64,000 nucleotides of DNA from Mangrovibacterium diazotrophicum. GTDB taxonomy: Bacteria; Bacteroidota; Bacteroidia; Bacteroidales; Prolixibacteraceae. A program made the position numbers and the translations under genes. The notes beneath the pieces were generated by a model. The model saw only the letters and a program-made list of their open reading frames with translations. It had not been told where the DNA came from and did no database searches. Below, piece by piece: positions 1-7,188 of the stretch. How positions within the stretch are numbered: the first letter of the stretch is position 1; each line of letters starts with the position of its first letter. The stretch spans positions 62,001-126,000 of the forward strand of contig NZ_RAPN01000001.1 in NCBI RefSeq assembly GCF_003610535.1. Reading direction: 5' to 3'.

Positions 1-849
1 AATTTACCTTACTTGATCAAGAAGCATTCGATTAGCTATACTTACTCGACGACGTTGCTGTTTGAATATTTTGAGCAGAAGAAAAAAGCAGATCATGGTC
101 TTTTAGCCTTCGCTCCGAGTTATGTGAATGATAATCGGGATTACACGGAAGTCGCTGAATTTCGGGCGGGTTTGTTGCCGTTGCAGGCTGTTGATAAAGA
201 AGTCGAGTATGTCAGTGAATTTATGAGTGGTGATATTTTTAAGGACTCGTTGGCACAAGAGACTCGTTTTAAACAATTGGCTAAAGATTACGATGTCTTG
301 CACCTGGCTATGCATACGATCATGAATGACACTTTGCCAATGTATTCGAAACTGGCCTTTGCGAAGCCCACGGCGGACGAAAAAGAAGACGATGGTTGGT
401 TGAATACCAGCGAAATTTATAATATGCAGCTAAACGCCCGAATGGCCGTGCTTAGTGCGTGTAACACAGGTAGCGGAAAGATGCAAAAAGGGGAAGGTGT
501 AATGAGCTTGGCTCGCGGATTCTTGTATGCCGGTTGTCCCTCTATAATAATGACGCTTTGGGAAGTTGAAGATGAGTCGGGAGCTGAAATTATGCGGAGT
601 TTTTACCGATTCCTTTCCAATGGTAAAAATAAAGCTGATGCACTGCGATTGGCGAAACTGGAGCATATCGAAAATGCAGATCCTTTGAAGGCGCATCCTC
701 ACTTTTGGTTGGCCTATGTTGCCGTAGGTAATACATCTCCTCTGTTTATGGGAAAAGACCTTTATTTTATCGGAATCGTCGTTGTAATCATCCTTGCATT
801 GGTGGTAGATCAGCTGAGACGCAGAAAAAAGAAGATACGTAATGGATAG
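1..849 (+). CDS. CHAT-domain protein, C-terminal part (5' end outside window)
   Basis: The frame is open to the left edge, so only the C-terminal part is present. It carries a CHAT (caspase/separase-like) fold: the predicted catalytic His is in HLAMHT (codon 313-315) and the Cys in SACNTG (codon 460-462), followed by the family-typical GEGVMSLARGFLYAG and HFWLAYVAVG segments. After the domain comes one membrane helix (LYFIGIVVVIILALVV) and a basic tail, so the protease-like domain is probably tethered to the membrane. CHAT proteins in Bacteroidota often have N-terminal TPR repeats; that part would lie upstream and cannot be seen. It faces a sigma factor gene across a shared terminator. The substrate is unknown. 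Confidence 0.85.
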   Translation, partial: NLPYLIKKHSISYTYSTTLLFEYFEQKKKADHGLLAFAPSYVNDNRDYTEVAEFRAGLLPLQAVDKEVEYVSEFMSGDIFKDSLAQETRFKQLAKDYDVLHLAMHTIMNDTLPMYSKLAFAKPTADEKEDDGWLNTSEIYNMQLNARMAVLSACNTGSGKMQKGEGVMSLARGFLYAGCPSIIMTLWEVEDESGAEIMRSFYRFLSNGKNKADALRLAKLEHIENADPLKAHPHFWLAYVAVGNTSPLFMGKDLYFIGIVVVIILALVVDQLRRRKKKIRNG

Positions 850-857
850 CCCAATAA

Positions 858-896
858 TAAAAAAGTCTTCATGGATTCCATGAAGACTTTTTTATT
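858..896. terminator. bidirectional Rho-independent terminator
   Basis: Arms AAAAAAGTCTTCATGGA and TCCATGAAGACTTTTTT form a long hairpin with A/T runs on both sides. It sits between the convergent CHAT and sigma factor genes and can serve both. Confidence 0.85.
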
Positions 897-915
897 GGTA
901 CCGAGTAAAACGATT

Positions 916-1500
916 TTACAGGTTATTCTCCAATATCTTTTTGTATTCAATGTCTTGTTTAATACTTTTTACCAAGTATTCTTTGCACTTGTATTTGCGT
1001 TTCTTTGCGTACTTTTCGCTTTGGAATCCCATGACTTGAGCGATTTGTTTTAGCGGAACTTTATCGAAGAACATCTGAAGTACTTTTTGGCAGTCAGTTC
1101 CCAGGTTCTTAAAATGCTTTTGATACAAACGATATTTTTCGTTCATATCTGCTGTGGCTTCAAAAGCATTGTCGTAAATATCCGCGTGAAATTCGTGGTT
1201 GTCTTGAATCTTTTCACGTTCGTTTTTGCGCTTTTCAAGCTGTTTTAGCCAAAGAAAGCGACAAACAGAGTACAGGTATGTCTCGAATGAACAATCCAGC
1301 ACCAAATCGTTCGATTTCAGTTTACGATAAATAATAATGATCGCTTCCTGAAAAATATCATTCGAGTCGTCATCATCTCCACTATTCTTTTTGATAAAGA
1401 AATTGATTTTATAAAAGAAGTTTTTATAAATGTATTGGAGAATTAAGTTATCATTCCTAAGAATCCCGTGCAGGAGTTCTTCATTCGTATAGTTTACCAT
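916..1500 (-). CDS. RNA polymerase sigma-70 family (ECF-like) factor
   Basis: This 194-residue protein has the two-domain layout of an ECF sigma factor. Region 2 includes DIFQEAIIIIYRKL and a following FETYLYSVCRFLWLKQL helix (about residues 48-90). Region 4 is the helix-turn-helix around LGTDCQKVLQMFFDKVPLKQIAQVMGF (about 133-160), with a basic KKRKYKCKEYL recognition stretch. The ATG start has no nearby alternative. No anti-sigma gene lies beside it. Sigma factors of this type are frequently found next to TPR/CHAT protein genes in Bacteroidota, so the convergent CHAT gene is a plausible functional partner; that link is inferred. Confidence 0.85.
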   Translation of the reverse strand: MVNYTNEELLHGILRNDNLILQYIYKNFFYKINFFIKKNSGDDDDSNDIFQEAIIIIYRKLKSNDLVLDCSFETYLYSVCRFLWLKQLEKRKNEREKIQDNHEFHADIYDNAFEATADMNEKYRLYQKHFKNLGTDCQKVLQMFFDKVPLKQIAQVMGFQSEKYAKKRKYKCKEYLVKSIKQDIEYKKILENNL

Positions 1501-2022
1501 ATCATTCTCTTTCTGAATTTAAAAAAATTAAAGCCCCAGATTCAACTAATACAATAGAGGAAATCAAGCAATCCAAATTCTTTTGAAATTCCTGGTTAAA
1601 TATGTCTATAAATTGTTTAAAAAACAAGTAGATAGAGGCAAAATTTTTGTTGAGAAGTGCTGGTGATTTAGGATTCATTAACAAACTGAAGTAGATTAAT
1701 GAGTTGATTGCTATAGATTTCAGCCATTTACTATAACACTATTTATTTTGTTAATTCTTTCTCTGAATTTCTTAATGTTTACCTAGAAAGCTTTATTCGA
1801 TAGGGATTTTTATACCGAGCGGGGCAATCGGGGTGGTGGGATAGGGAGATAAAAAATAAAAGGTAGACCCTCTGGCCTACCTTTTCTCACTAAACTAACT
1901 AACCTAACTAAACCTAAACTTATGAAAAAAAACGTATCACAAAGATATGCTCTAAAACAGTAAAAGAGTTGAAAAATTTGTTAATTGATGTTAAAAGAGT
2001 GTTCTTTTTACACAAAGGCTGA
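1501..2022. other. intergenic region with an orphan leader-like segment
   Basis: This AT-rich stretch of about 520 bp has no convincing gene. A minus-strand frame at 1502-1684 lacks any recognisable feature. At 1888-1923 the sequence becomes a run of ACTAA/CTAAC units followed by ATGAAAAAAAAC, the look of a Bacteroidota gene leader and start, but the frame stops after 13 codons. A hairpin at 1857-1887 is listed separately. Confidence 0.6.
1857..1887 (-). terminator. Rho-independent terminator for the TonB-like gene
   Basis: Arms AAAAGGTAG and CTACCTTTT enclose a 10-nt loop. Read on the minus strand the hairpin is followed by TTTTATTTTTTAT. It lies about 135 bp beyond the stop of the minus-strand TonB-like gene. 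Confidence 0.65.
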
Positions 2023-2757
2023 TTATTGGGCCACAAATGTGTAAGAAATAAAGCCTTTTTGGAGTGACGGCGCGTCGTTTTTCGCGTTAAAGATGGTTCG
2101 AAGTGCTGCTTGCAATGCATATTCCGGAAGCATTGGGTCCGAAATACCCGAATAGGGGCGTAGTTGCGCTTTGATGACTTTACCCGATGGAGCAACCCAA
2201 ATGTCTACTGTTATTTTTCCTCCTCCGCGTGCCAAGTAAACCGGGATAGGAAGCTTGACGTGATAGCGATCCTCGAGGTTGTAATGGATGTTACTTTCTC
2301 CGGAGTAGATCGTATTGGAAATTTTATCGGGATCCATGCCTTCTGTCGTTTCTTCGGGCATTTGAATCTGCTTCATTTCCGGTATTTCCTTCGATAATTG
2401 CTTGTTCACATCAGCGACTAGCTTTTGAGCTTCAGCAATCTCCCGTTGATAGTCCTCGTCAAAAAAAGGATCCTTCTTCGCTGCGTCATTGACTGCGCGG
2501 TTACTTCTGCTGGTTTGGGACGCGGAGCTCTGATCGTTTGCAGGGGTATTCTCGTCTTCGTGTTGCTCCTTCGCCTCCTCTTTGGTCTCGGGTTGAATTT
2601 CGGGTTGACTGAAATCGATGACAATCTCCTCCTCCTTTACTTCTCCTTCAATTTTAACATTGGCCAGTAGGATTGCACCCAAAAGCAAAATGTGAAATGC
2701 GAGAGTGCCTATTATGCCGTAGATATTATCGTGATATAATTTTCTTAATCGCTGCAT
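2023..2757 (-). CDS. TonB-like energy transducer (periplasmic, one membrane anchor)
   Basis: The protein has 244 residues counting from the ATG; a TTG three codons upstream is less likely. One membrane helix near the N terminus (GIIGTLAFHILLLGAILLA) is followed by an acidic, proline-bearing linker and a predicted coiled region. The C-terminal domain (GGGKITVDIWVAPSGKVIKAQL ... ALQAALRTIFNA) resembles the TonB C-terminal fold. Such proteins couple inner-membrane energy to outer-membrane receptors, but neither ExbB/ExbD nor a receptor gene lies nearby, so the partner is unknown. A -7 box (TAACTTTG) ends only about 7 nt before the ATG, so the transcript is probably almost leaderless. Confidence 0.7.
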   Translation of the reverse strand: MQRLRKLYHDNIYGIIGTLAFHILLLGAILLANVKIEGEVKEEEIVIDFSQPEIQPETKEEAKEQHEDENTPANDQSSASQTSRSNRAVNDAAKKDPFFDEDYQREIAEAQKLVADVNKQLSKEIPEMKQIQMPEETTEGMDPDKISNTIYSGESNIHYNLEDRYHVKLPIPVYLARGGGKITVDIWVAPSGKVIKAQLRPYSGISDPMLPEYALQAALRTIFNAKNDAPSLQKGFISYTFVAQ

Positions 2758-2763
2758 GGAGGG

Positions 2764-2771
2764 CAAAGTTA
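2764..2771 (-). promoter_or_regulatory. Bacteroidota -7 promoter box for the TonB-like gene
   Basis: TAACTTTG on the minus strand matches TAnnTTTG. The expected transcript start lies about 2 nt before the ATG at 2757. Confidence 0.5.
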
Positions 2772-2903
2772 TAATATGGAAATCAATTTTATTATTAAAA
2801 AGTACAAGCTACAACTTAATTTTAGCTACTTTGAAAATAATTTAAGCAGGCAAACTTTAGTTTTTTTAGGAGGTCTTCCTAATTTTAGTATTTGGTAAGT
2901 CGA

Positions 2904-4733
2904 ATGGGCGCAAAATCGTACATATTATTTATTTTCCTTTTGGCCTTGGTGATTCAAGCGCAGGGTGAACATTTTCTACCTGATACAACAGCTACCACTT
3001 CTTCTCAAAATGCGATGTTCCCGGATAGTGTTACCGACAAAATCAAGCAAAATAGTTTCACACGTTTTGTTTATGAACGGATCGTTAGTGAGAAAAGCCA
3101 TTCGAACGAACTCTTCGACCAATATGAACGTCTGGAGAGCCTGGAAGGGAAGAAAATCGCATCAATTACGATAAAACAGCTGGATATTTTCGGACCAACG
3201 TTCGAGGATACTGCGAAGGTAACCGATGTTGGGATTGAAAAGTTTGCGAACAAAGTACACACGCGGACGAGCGAACGGATTATTCAAAAGAATATCCTTT
3301 TTCATGTGGGCGACGAGTTGGATCCGGAGCGCATCCTGGAAAATGAGCGTATTATCCGTTTGCTGCCTTTTATAAAGGATGTTCGTATTCGCGCGAAGGT
3401 GAGCGCTATGGACACCTCATATGTGGAAATGACGGTAATTACGAAAGACGTGTTTGCCTTTGGGATGCGGGCCCGGTTTCGGTCGGTTGACTCCGGTGAA
3501 ATTGAAATGTACAACCAGAATATTTGGGGGGCTGGTCACCAGATTGCAGCTGCCGCTGTTACCAGTGTTGATGAAGAGCCAAATGTAGGATTCGAATCGT
3601 CCTATTCCATCAACAACATCCGCGGGCATTTTGTGAACCTCTCCTTGGCGTACGCAAATACTTACAGGCGCGAAGGCGTTTTGCTGGATGCCGAAAAGCA
3701 ATTTCTTCGAACTAGTACGAAATGGGGTGGTGGTTTGGTTTCTTACAGGCTTTTCAGATCAGATCGTTTTTACGAGAACGATGCGCTGCGTTTTGAAGAA
3801 CCTTTGGATTACAGATCGTTCGATGCCTGGGCAGGGTATGCTTTTCAGGTTGGCGGAAATACCTCGCAGGATAATTTGCAGCTTGTTTTGGCTGGGAGGT
3901 ACCGGAATTTGAACTTTTACGAACGTCCGGATCCGGGGGAAGATAACAACCAACTCTTTTCGAATTCGAACTTCTACATGGCAAGTATCGCTTTGTCGCG
4001 TCGCTATTACATTCGCGACCACCACATTTTGGGATACGGAATCACGGAAGATATTCCGAAAGGTTTTCTCCACGAATTTGTGCTCGGATTCGACGATAAT
4101 GAGGCCACCGATCGCTGGTATTCTCATTTGTATTTTTCATCCGGAAACCTCATTAATTACAAACCTTCGTATATGTTTTTATCGGTGGGATTGGGCAGTT
4201 TTTTTAATGCAAATCGGATGGAGCAAGGGCAGTTTGAATTGAACTGGAACTACATTAGCCGGCAGTTTCGGATGGGGGCACAGTTGGGGCGCCAGTTTTT
4301 GAAGCTTCGCTATGTATACGGAATCAATCGTTTTGACCAGGAGAACCTGACATTGAAAAATAACTACGGGATTCGCGGATTTTATTCTGACGAAGCGCTT
4401 GGACAGCAGCGTTTGGTGTTGAGTACCGAAACGGTCATTTTCCAACGAAAGAGCATCTTGAATTTCAATTTTGCTTTTTTTGGCTTTGCAGACCTCGGGA
4501 TAATTGGATCTGCTGATGAGAATATTTTTACGCAGAATTATTATACAGGAATTGGCGGTGGTGTTCGCTTGCGAAACGAAAGTTTAATCTTCCGCACCAT
4601 TCAGCTTCGACTTTCATTTTATCCGGGGCACCCGCCTGATGCCAGTGGCTTTGGCTTTAGTTTGCGCGAGTTGAGTGGAACCAGTTTTTACAGCTTTCAA
4701 CCTCGCAAACCAGAACCCCTTCAGTATAAATAA
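2904..4733 (+). CDS. BamA/D15-type outer-membrane protein with one POTRA-like domain
   Basis: The protein has 609 residues from the ATG; the frame runs back to a TTG at 2892. A signal peptide (ILFIFLLALVIQAQG) is followed by a POTRA-like unit (ASITIKQLDIFGPTF ... RIIQKNILFHVGDELDPERI ... IRLLPFIKDVRI, about residues 65-165). The rest is rich in alternating aromatic strands, ending in a C-terminal barrel with GIGGGVRLRNESL. This is the layout of the surface-antigen D15/BamA superfamily. With one POTRA unit it is more likely a specialised relative than the essential BamA itself. It is transcribed alone, divergent from the TonB-like gene and convergent with the peptidase gene. Substrate unknown. 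Confidence 0.75.
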   Translation: MGAKSYILFIFLLALVIQAQGEHFLPDTTATTSSQNAMFPDSVTDKIKQNSFTRFVYERIVSEKSHSNELFDQYERLESLEGKKIASITIKQLDIFGPTFEDTAKVTDVGIEKFANKVHTRTSERIIQKNILFHVGDELDPERILENERIIRLLPFIKDVRIRAKVSAMDTSYVEMTVITKDVFAFGMRARFRSVDSGEIEMYNQNIWGAGHQIAAAAVTSVDEEPNVGFESSYSINNIRGHFVNLSLAYANTYRREGVLLDAEKQFLRTSTKWGGGLVSYRLFRSDRFYENDALRFEEPLDYRSFDAWAGYAFQVGGNTSQDNLQLVLAGRYRNLNFYERPDPGEDNNQLFSNSNFYMASIALSRRYYIRDHHILGYGITEDIPKGFLHEFVLGFDDNEATDRWYSHLYFSSGNLINYKPSYMFLSVGLGSFFNANRMEQGQFELNWNYISRQFRMGAQLGRQFLKLRYVYGINRFDQENLTLKNNYGIRGFYSDEALGQQRLVLSTETVIFQRKSILNFNFAFFGFADLGIIGSADENIFTQNYYTGIGGGVRLRNESLIFRTIQLRLSFYPGHPPDASGFGFSLRELSGTSFYSFQPRKPEPLQYK

Positions 4734-4760
4734 TATTGGGTAACCGAACTTGTGAGAAAC

Positions 4761-4815
4761 AAAAAATCTACCTGCTTGGAGTGAAACGAAAGTTCCAGAC
4801 AGGTAGATTTTTTTG
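4761..4815. terminator. bidirectional Rho-independent terminator
   Basis: Arms AAAAAATCTACCTG and CAGGTAGATTTTTT (with a secondary TTGGA/TTCCA pairing inside) sit between the convergent barrel and peptidase genes. Confidence 0.85.
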
Positions 4816-4829
4816 AAAGTAGAGGAATT

Positions 4830-6998
4830 TTAGAACGCCTGGCTAATATTTTGCTTTTGTGGCGACTCCTTCAAATAATCGAAAAAGTACTGGCTGATTT
4901 TTTGCATCAGGTGTACCCGGTCTTTACCGCGAACATTGTGTTCGTGCGTTGGGTAAGCGAAGAAATCAACCTGCTTGTCTTGCTCAATACATTCACGTAA
5001 AAACTTCATGCTGTGTTGCATGACAACCGTTTCGTCCTGAACGCCGTGAATCAGCATGAGTTTGCCCTGCAAGTCGGCGACATGGTTCAGCATGTTCGAT
5101 TCGTTGTAGCCTTCAGGGTTTTCCTGCGGGGTGTCCATGTAGCGTTCGCCGTACATCACTTCGTACATGTCCCAATCCACAACCGGGCCACCGGCCACGC
5201 CAACTTTGAAGGTCTCCGGTTGGCGAGTCATCAGGTTCAGTGTCATAAAACCACCAAAACTCCAACCATGCACGCCAATTCTGTTTTGATCGACATAAGG
5301 CAGACTTTTCAGGTATTCAATGCCCTTCATTTGGTCTTTCGTTTCCTCAATCCCAAGCTGGCGGTGAATAACTTCTTCGAAGGCCTGGCCACGGTTGGCT
5401 GATCCACGACTATCGACGGTGAACAGAATATAGCCTTGCGAAGCCATATAGTAAAACCACCAATCGGCAGCGTTGTGCCAGGTGTTTCTCACCAGCTGAA
5501 CATGAGGACCTCCGTACACATAAACAATGGTCGGGTATTTTTTATTCGGGTTGAAATTCGTTGGCAGAATCATTCGTGCATACAAATCGGTTGTACCGTC
5601 GGCGGCCGTCAGTTTAACGATTTTATTTTCTCCCAGTTGATAGTCCGCTAAGGTATTTTCAGCTTTCGAAATATTATAGACGAGCTTTCCGCTACTTGTC
5701 AACAAATCGGTTTGACCTGGATTCTCATCGGCCGACCACTTGTCGGTAAAATAGGTGAAAGAAGGAGAGAAGTCGGCATCGTGCGTTCCTGCTTCGGAAT
5801 CCAGTTTCTCAATAGCGCCGTTTTTGATGTTGACGCGGTAGATGTGACGGTCCAGCGGGCTTTCTTTAGTTGCTTGAATGTACGCGTAATTTTCCTTGGC
5901 ATCGGTGCCGTAGAACTCGGTTACTTCCCAGTCTCCTTTGGTCAGTTGCTTGATAAGCTTCCCGTCGGTATTGTACAGATAAACGTGGAACCAGCCGTCG
6001 TTTCTGGTCCAGTAGTAAAATTGGTTGTCGTTGGTTTTCGAAAACAGAATTGGGTGCTGCGGTTCAACGTAAGTCGAGCGGCTTTCTTCCAATATCGTTT
6101 TAACTTTCTCGCCACCGGCAACGCGGTATTGATTAAGCTGCATGTGGTTTTGCTCACGGTTCAACTCGGCCATATAAATGAATTCTTCATTTGGTCCCCA
6201 GCTGATGTTGGTCAGGTAATGGTCGTCTGGTCCCCCTGATTTCAGGTAGGTTGTTTCGCCGGTTTCGGTGTTGTAAATTCCCAAAGTAACCTGGTGGCTG
6301 GTCATGCCGGCCATTGGGTATTTAACAGGTGTTTCTTCTGCCTCGCAAGTCATAAAATCCACCAGAGGATAGTCTTTTACCATACTTTCGTCCTTGCGGT
6401 AAAAAGCCAGGTATTTGCCCGACGGGGACCAGAAAGTGCCTTTTTCAATACCAAATTCGCGGCGGTGAACATAGCGCCCGCAAACGATTCCTTCTTGTGT
6501 TTCGTTTGTTACCTGCATCTCTTTTCCACCTTTCAAAATGAACAGGTTTTGACCTTTTACGTAGGCTACTGATTGCCCTTCAGCACTAAAATCGGGCACT
6601 TCTGCGCCTTCGGGGATTTCCAGTGCGCATTCGAATTGACTGTTTTTGAGATTGAAAACAGAAATTGTATTTCCTGAATTAAATACCAGCTCATTCGCAT
6701 TTTGAGTAGTGAATGCAGGGATTCTCGCGAAATCAATTTCTTTTTTGGATGCAGCGTCTTTCAATGCAGTGCCGCTAATCAGTAATTTTTTGTCATTTTT
6801 CTTTACACCTGTTTCCCAGATCGTGTCATTAGCGACGTAAATCAGTTTGTCATCGCTTAGCCATTGTAACCGGCTAAGTTGACGCGGGTACAAATACGAA
6901 TAACGGCCTAAAACAGCATCCTCAATGCTCATTTGCTTTTGCGAGAAAGCAGTCAGGGTAAAAAGGAATGCACTTAAAATGAGGTAGATTCTCTTCAT
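4830..6998 (-). CDS. S9 family serine peptidase (DPP IV / prolyl tripeptidyl peptidase-like)
   Basis: The 722-residue protein has an N-terminal signal peptide (MKRIYLILSAFLFTLTAFSQ), a DPPIV-type beta-propeller and a C-terminal alpha/beta hydrolase domain. The catalytic triad is visible: Ser580 in GWSFGG, Asp655 in GVQDETVV and His687 in THEHN. DPP IV anchors the peptide N terminus with a Glu-Glu pair; here the matching segment is VHRREFGIEKG, with a single Glu, as in prolyl tripeptidyl peptidases. It therefore probably removes Pro-containing di- or tripeptides from the N terminus of periplasmic or exported peptides. It is monocistronic, with a -7 box at 7056-7063. Confidence 0.92.
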   Translation of the reverse strand: MKRIYLILSAFLFTLTAFSQKQMSIEDAVLGRYSYLYPRQLSRLQWLSDDKLIYVANDTIWETGVKKNDKKLLISGTALKDAASKKEIDFARIPAFTTQNANELVFNSGNTISVFNLKNSQFECALEIPEGAEVPDFSAEGQSVAYVKGQNLFILKGGKEMQVTNETQEGIVCGRYVHRREFGIEKGTFWSPSGKYLAFYRKDESMVKDYPLVDFMTCEAEETPVKYPMAGMTSHQVTLGIYNTETGETTYLKSGGPDDHYLTNISWGPNEEFIYMAELNREQNHMQLNQYRVAGGEKVKTILEESRSTYVEPQHPILFSKTNDNQFYYWTRNDGWFHVYLYNTDGKLIKQLTKGDWEVTEFYGTDAKENYAYIQATKESPLDRHIYRVNIKNGAIEKLDSEAGTHDADFSPSFTYFTDKWSADENPGQTDLLTSSGKLVYNISKAENTLADYQLGENKIVKLTAADGTTDLYARMILPTNFNPNKKYPTIVYVYGGPHVQLVRNTWHNAADWWFYYMASQGYILFTVDSRGSANRGQAFEEVIHRQLGIEETKDQMKGIEYLKSLPYVDQNRIGVHGWSFGGFMTLNLMTRQPETFKVGVAGGPVVDWDMYEVMYGERYMDTPQENPEGYNESNMLNHVADLQGKLMLIHGVQDETVVMQHSMKFLRECIEQDKQVDFFAYPTHEHNVRGKDRVHLMQKISQYFFDYLKESPQKQNISQAF

Positions 6999-7055
6999 AT
7001 TATTTAAAAAATTTCAACAGTCTTTAATGTTGTGATTTGCTTCAGAACGGGCGCA

Positions 7056-7063
7056 CAAAAATA
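7056..7063 (-). promoter_or_regulatory. -7 promoter box for the S9 peptidase
   Basis: TATTTTTG on the minus strand matches TAnnTTTG, giving a leader of about 53 nt to the ATG at 6998. Confidence 0.45.
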
Positions 7064-7188
7064 CCCTTTTAACATTGATGATCAATGAGATTTGACAGGC
7101 ACGCACATTGGCAATTCCGGCTAATGAGTAACAGGTATGGCCGAAAATTACAGTTTTGGGGAGAGGAACACAGTACTTTGATTAATCT

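Noticed and set aside
871-1053. Plus-strand ORF over the terminator and sigma factor end
   Set aside because: It starts inside a hairpin and is antisense to a clear gene.
1502-1684. 60-residue minus-strand ORF just upstream of the sigma factor gene
   Set aside because: AT-rich, no recognisable motif or signal, no promoter box; probably chance.
5712-6239. 175-residue plus-strand ORF inside the S9 peptidase gene
   Set aside because: Antisense shadow of a fully supported enzyme.
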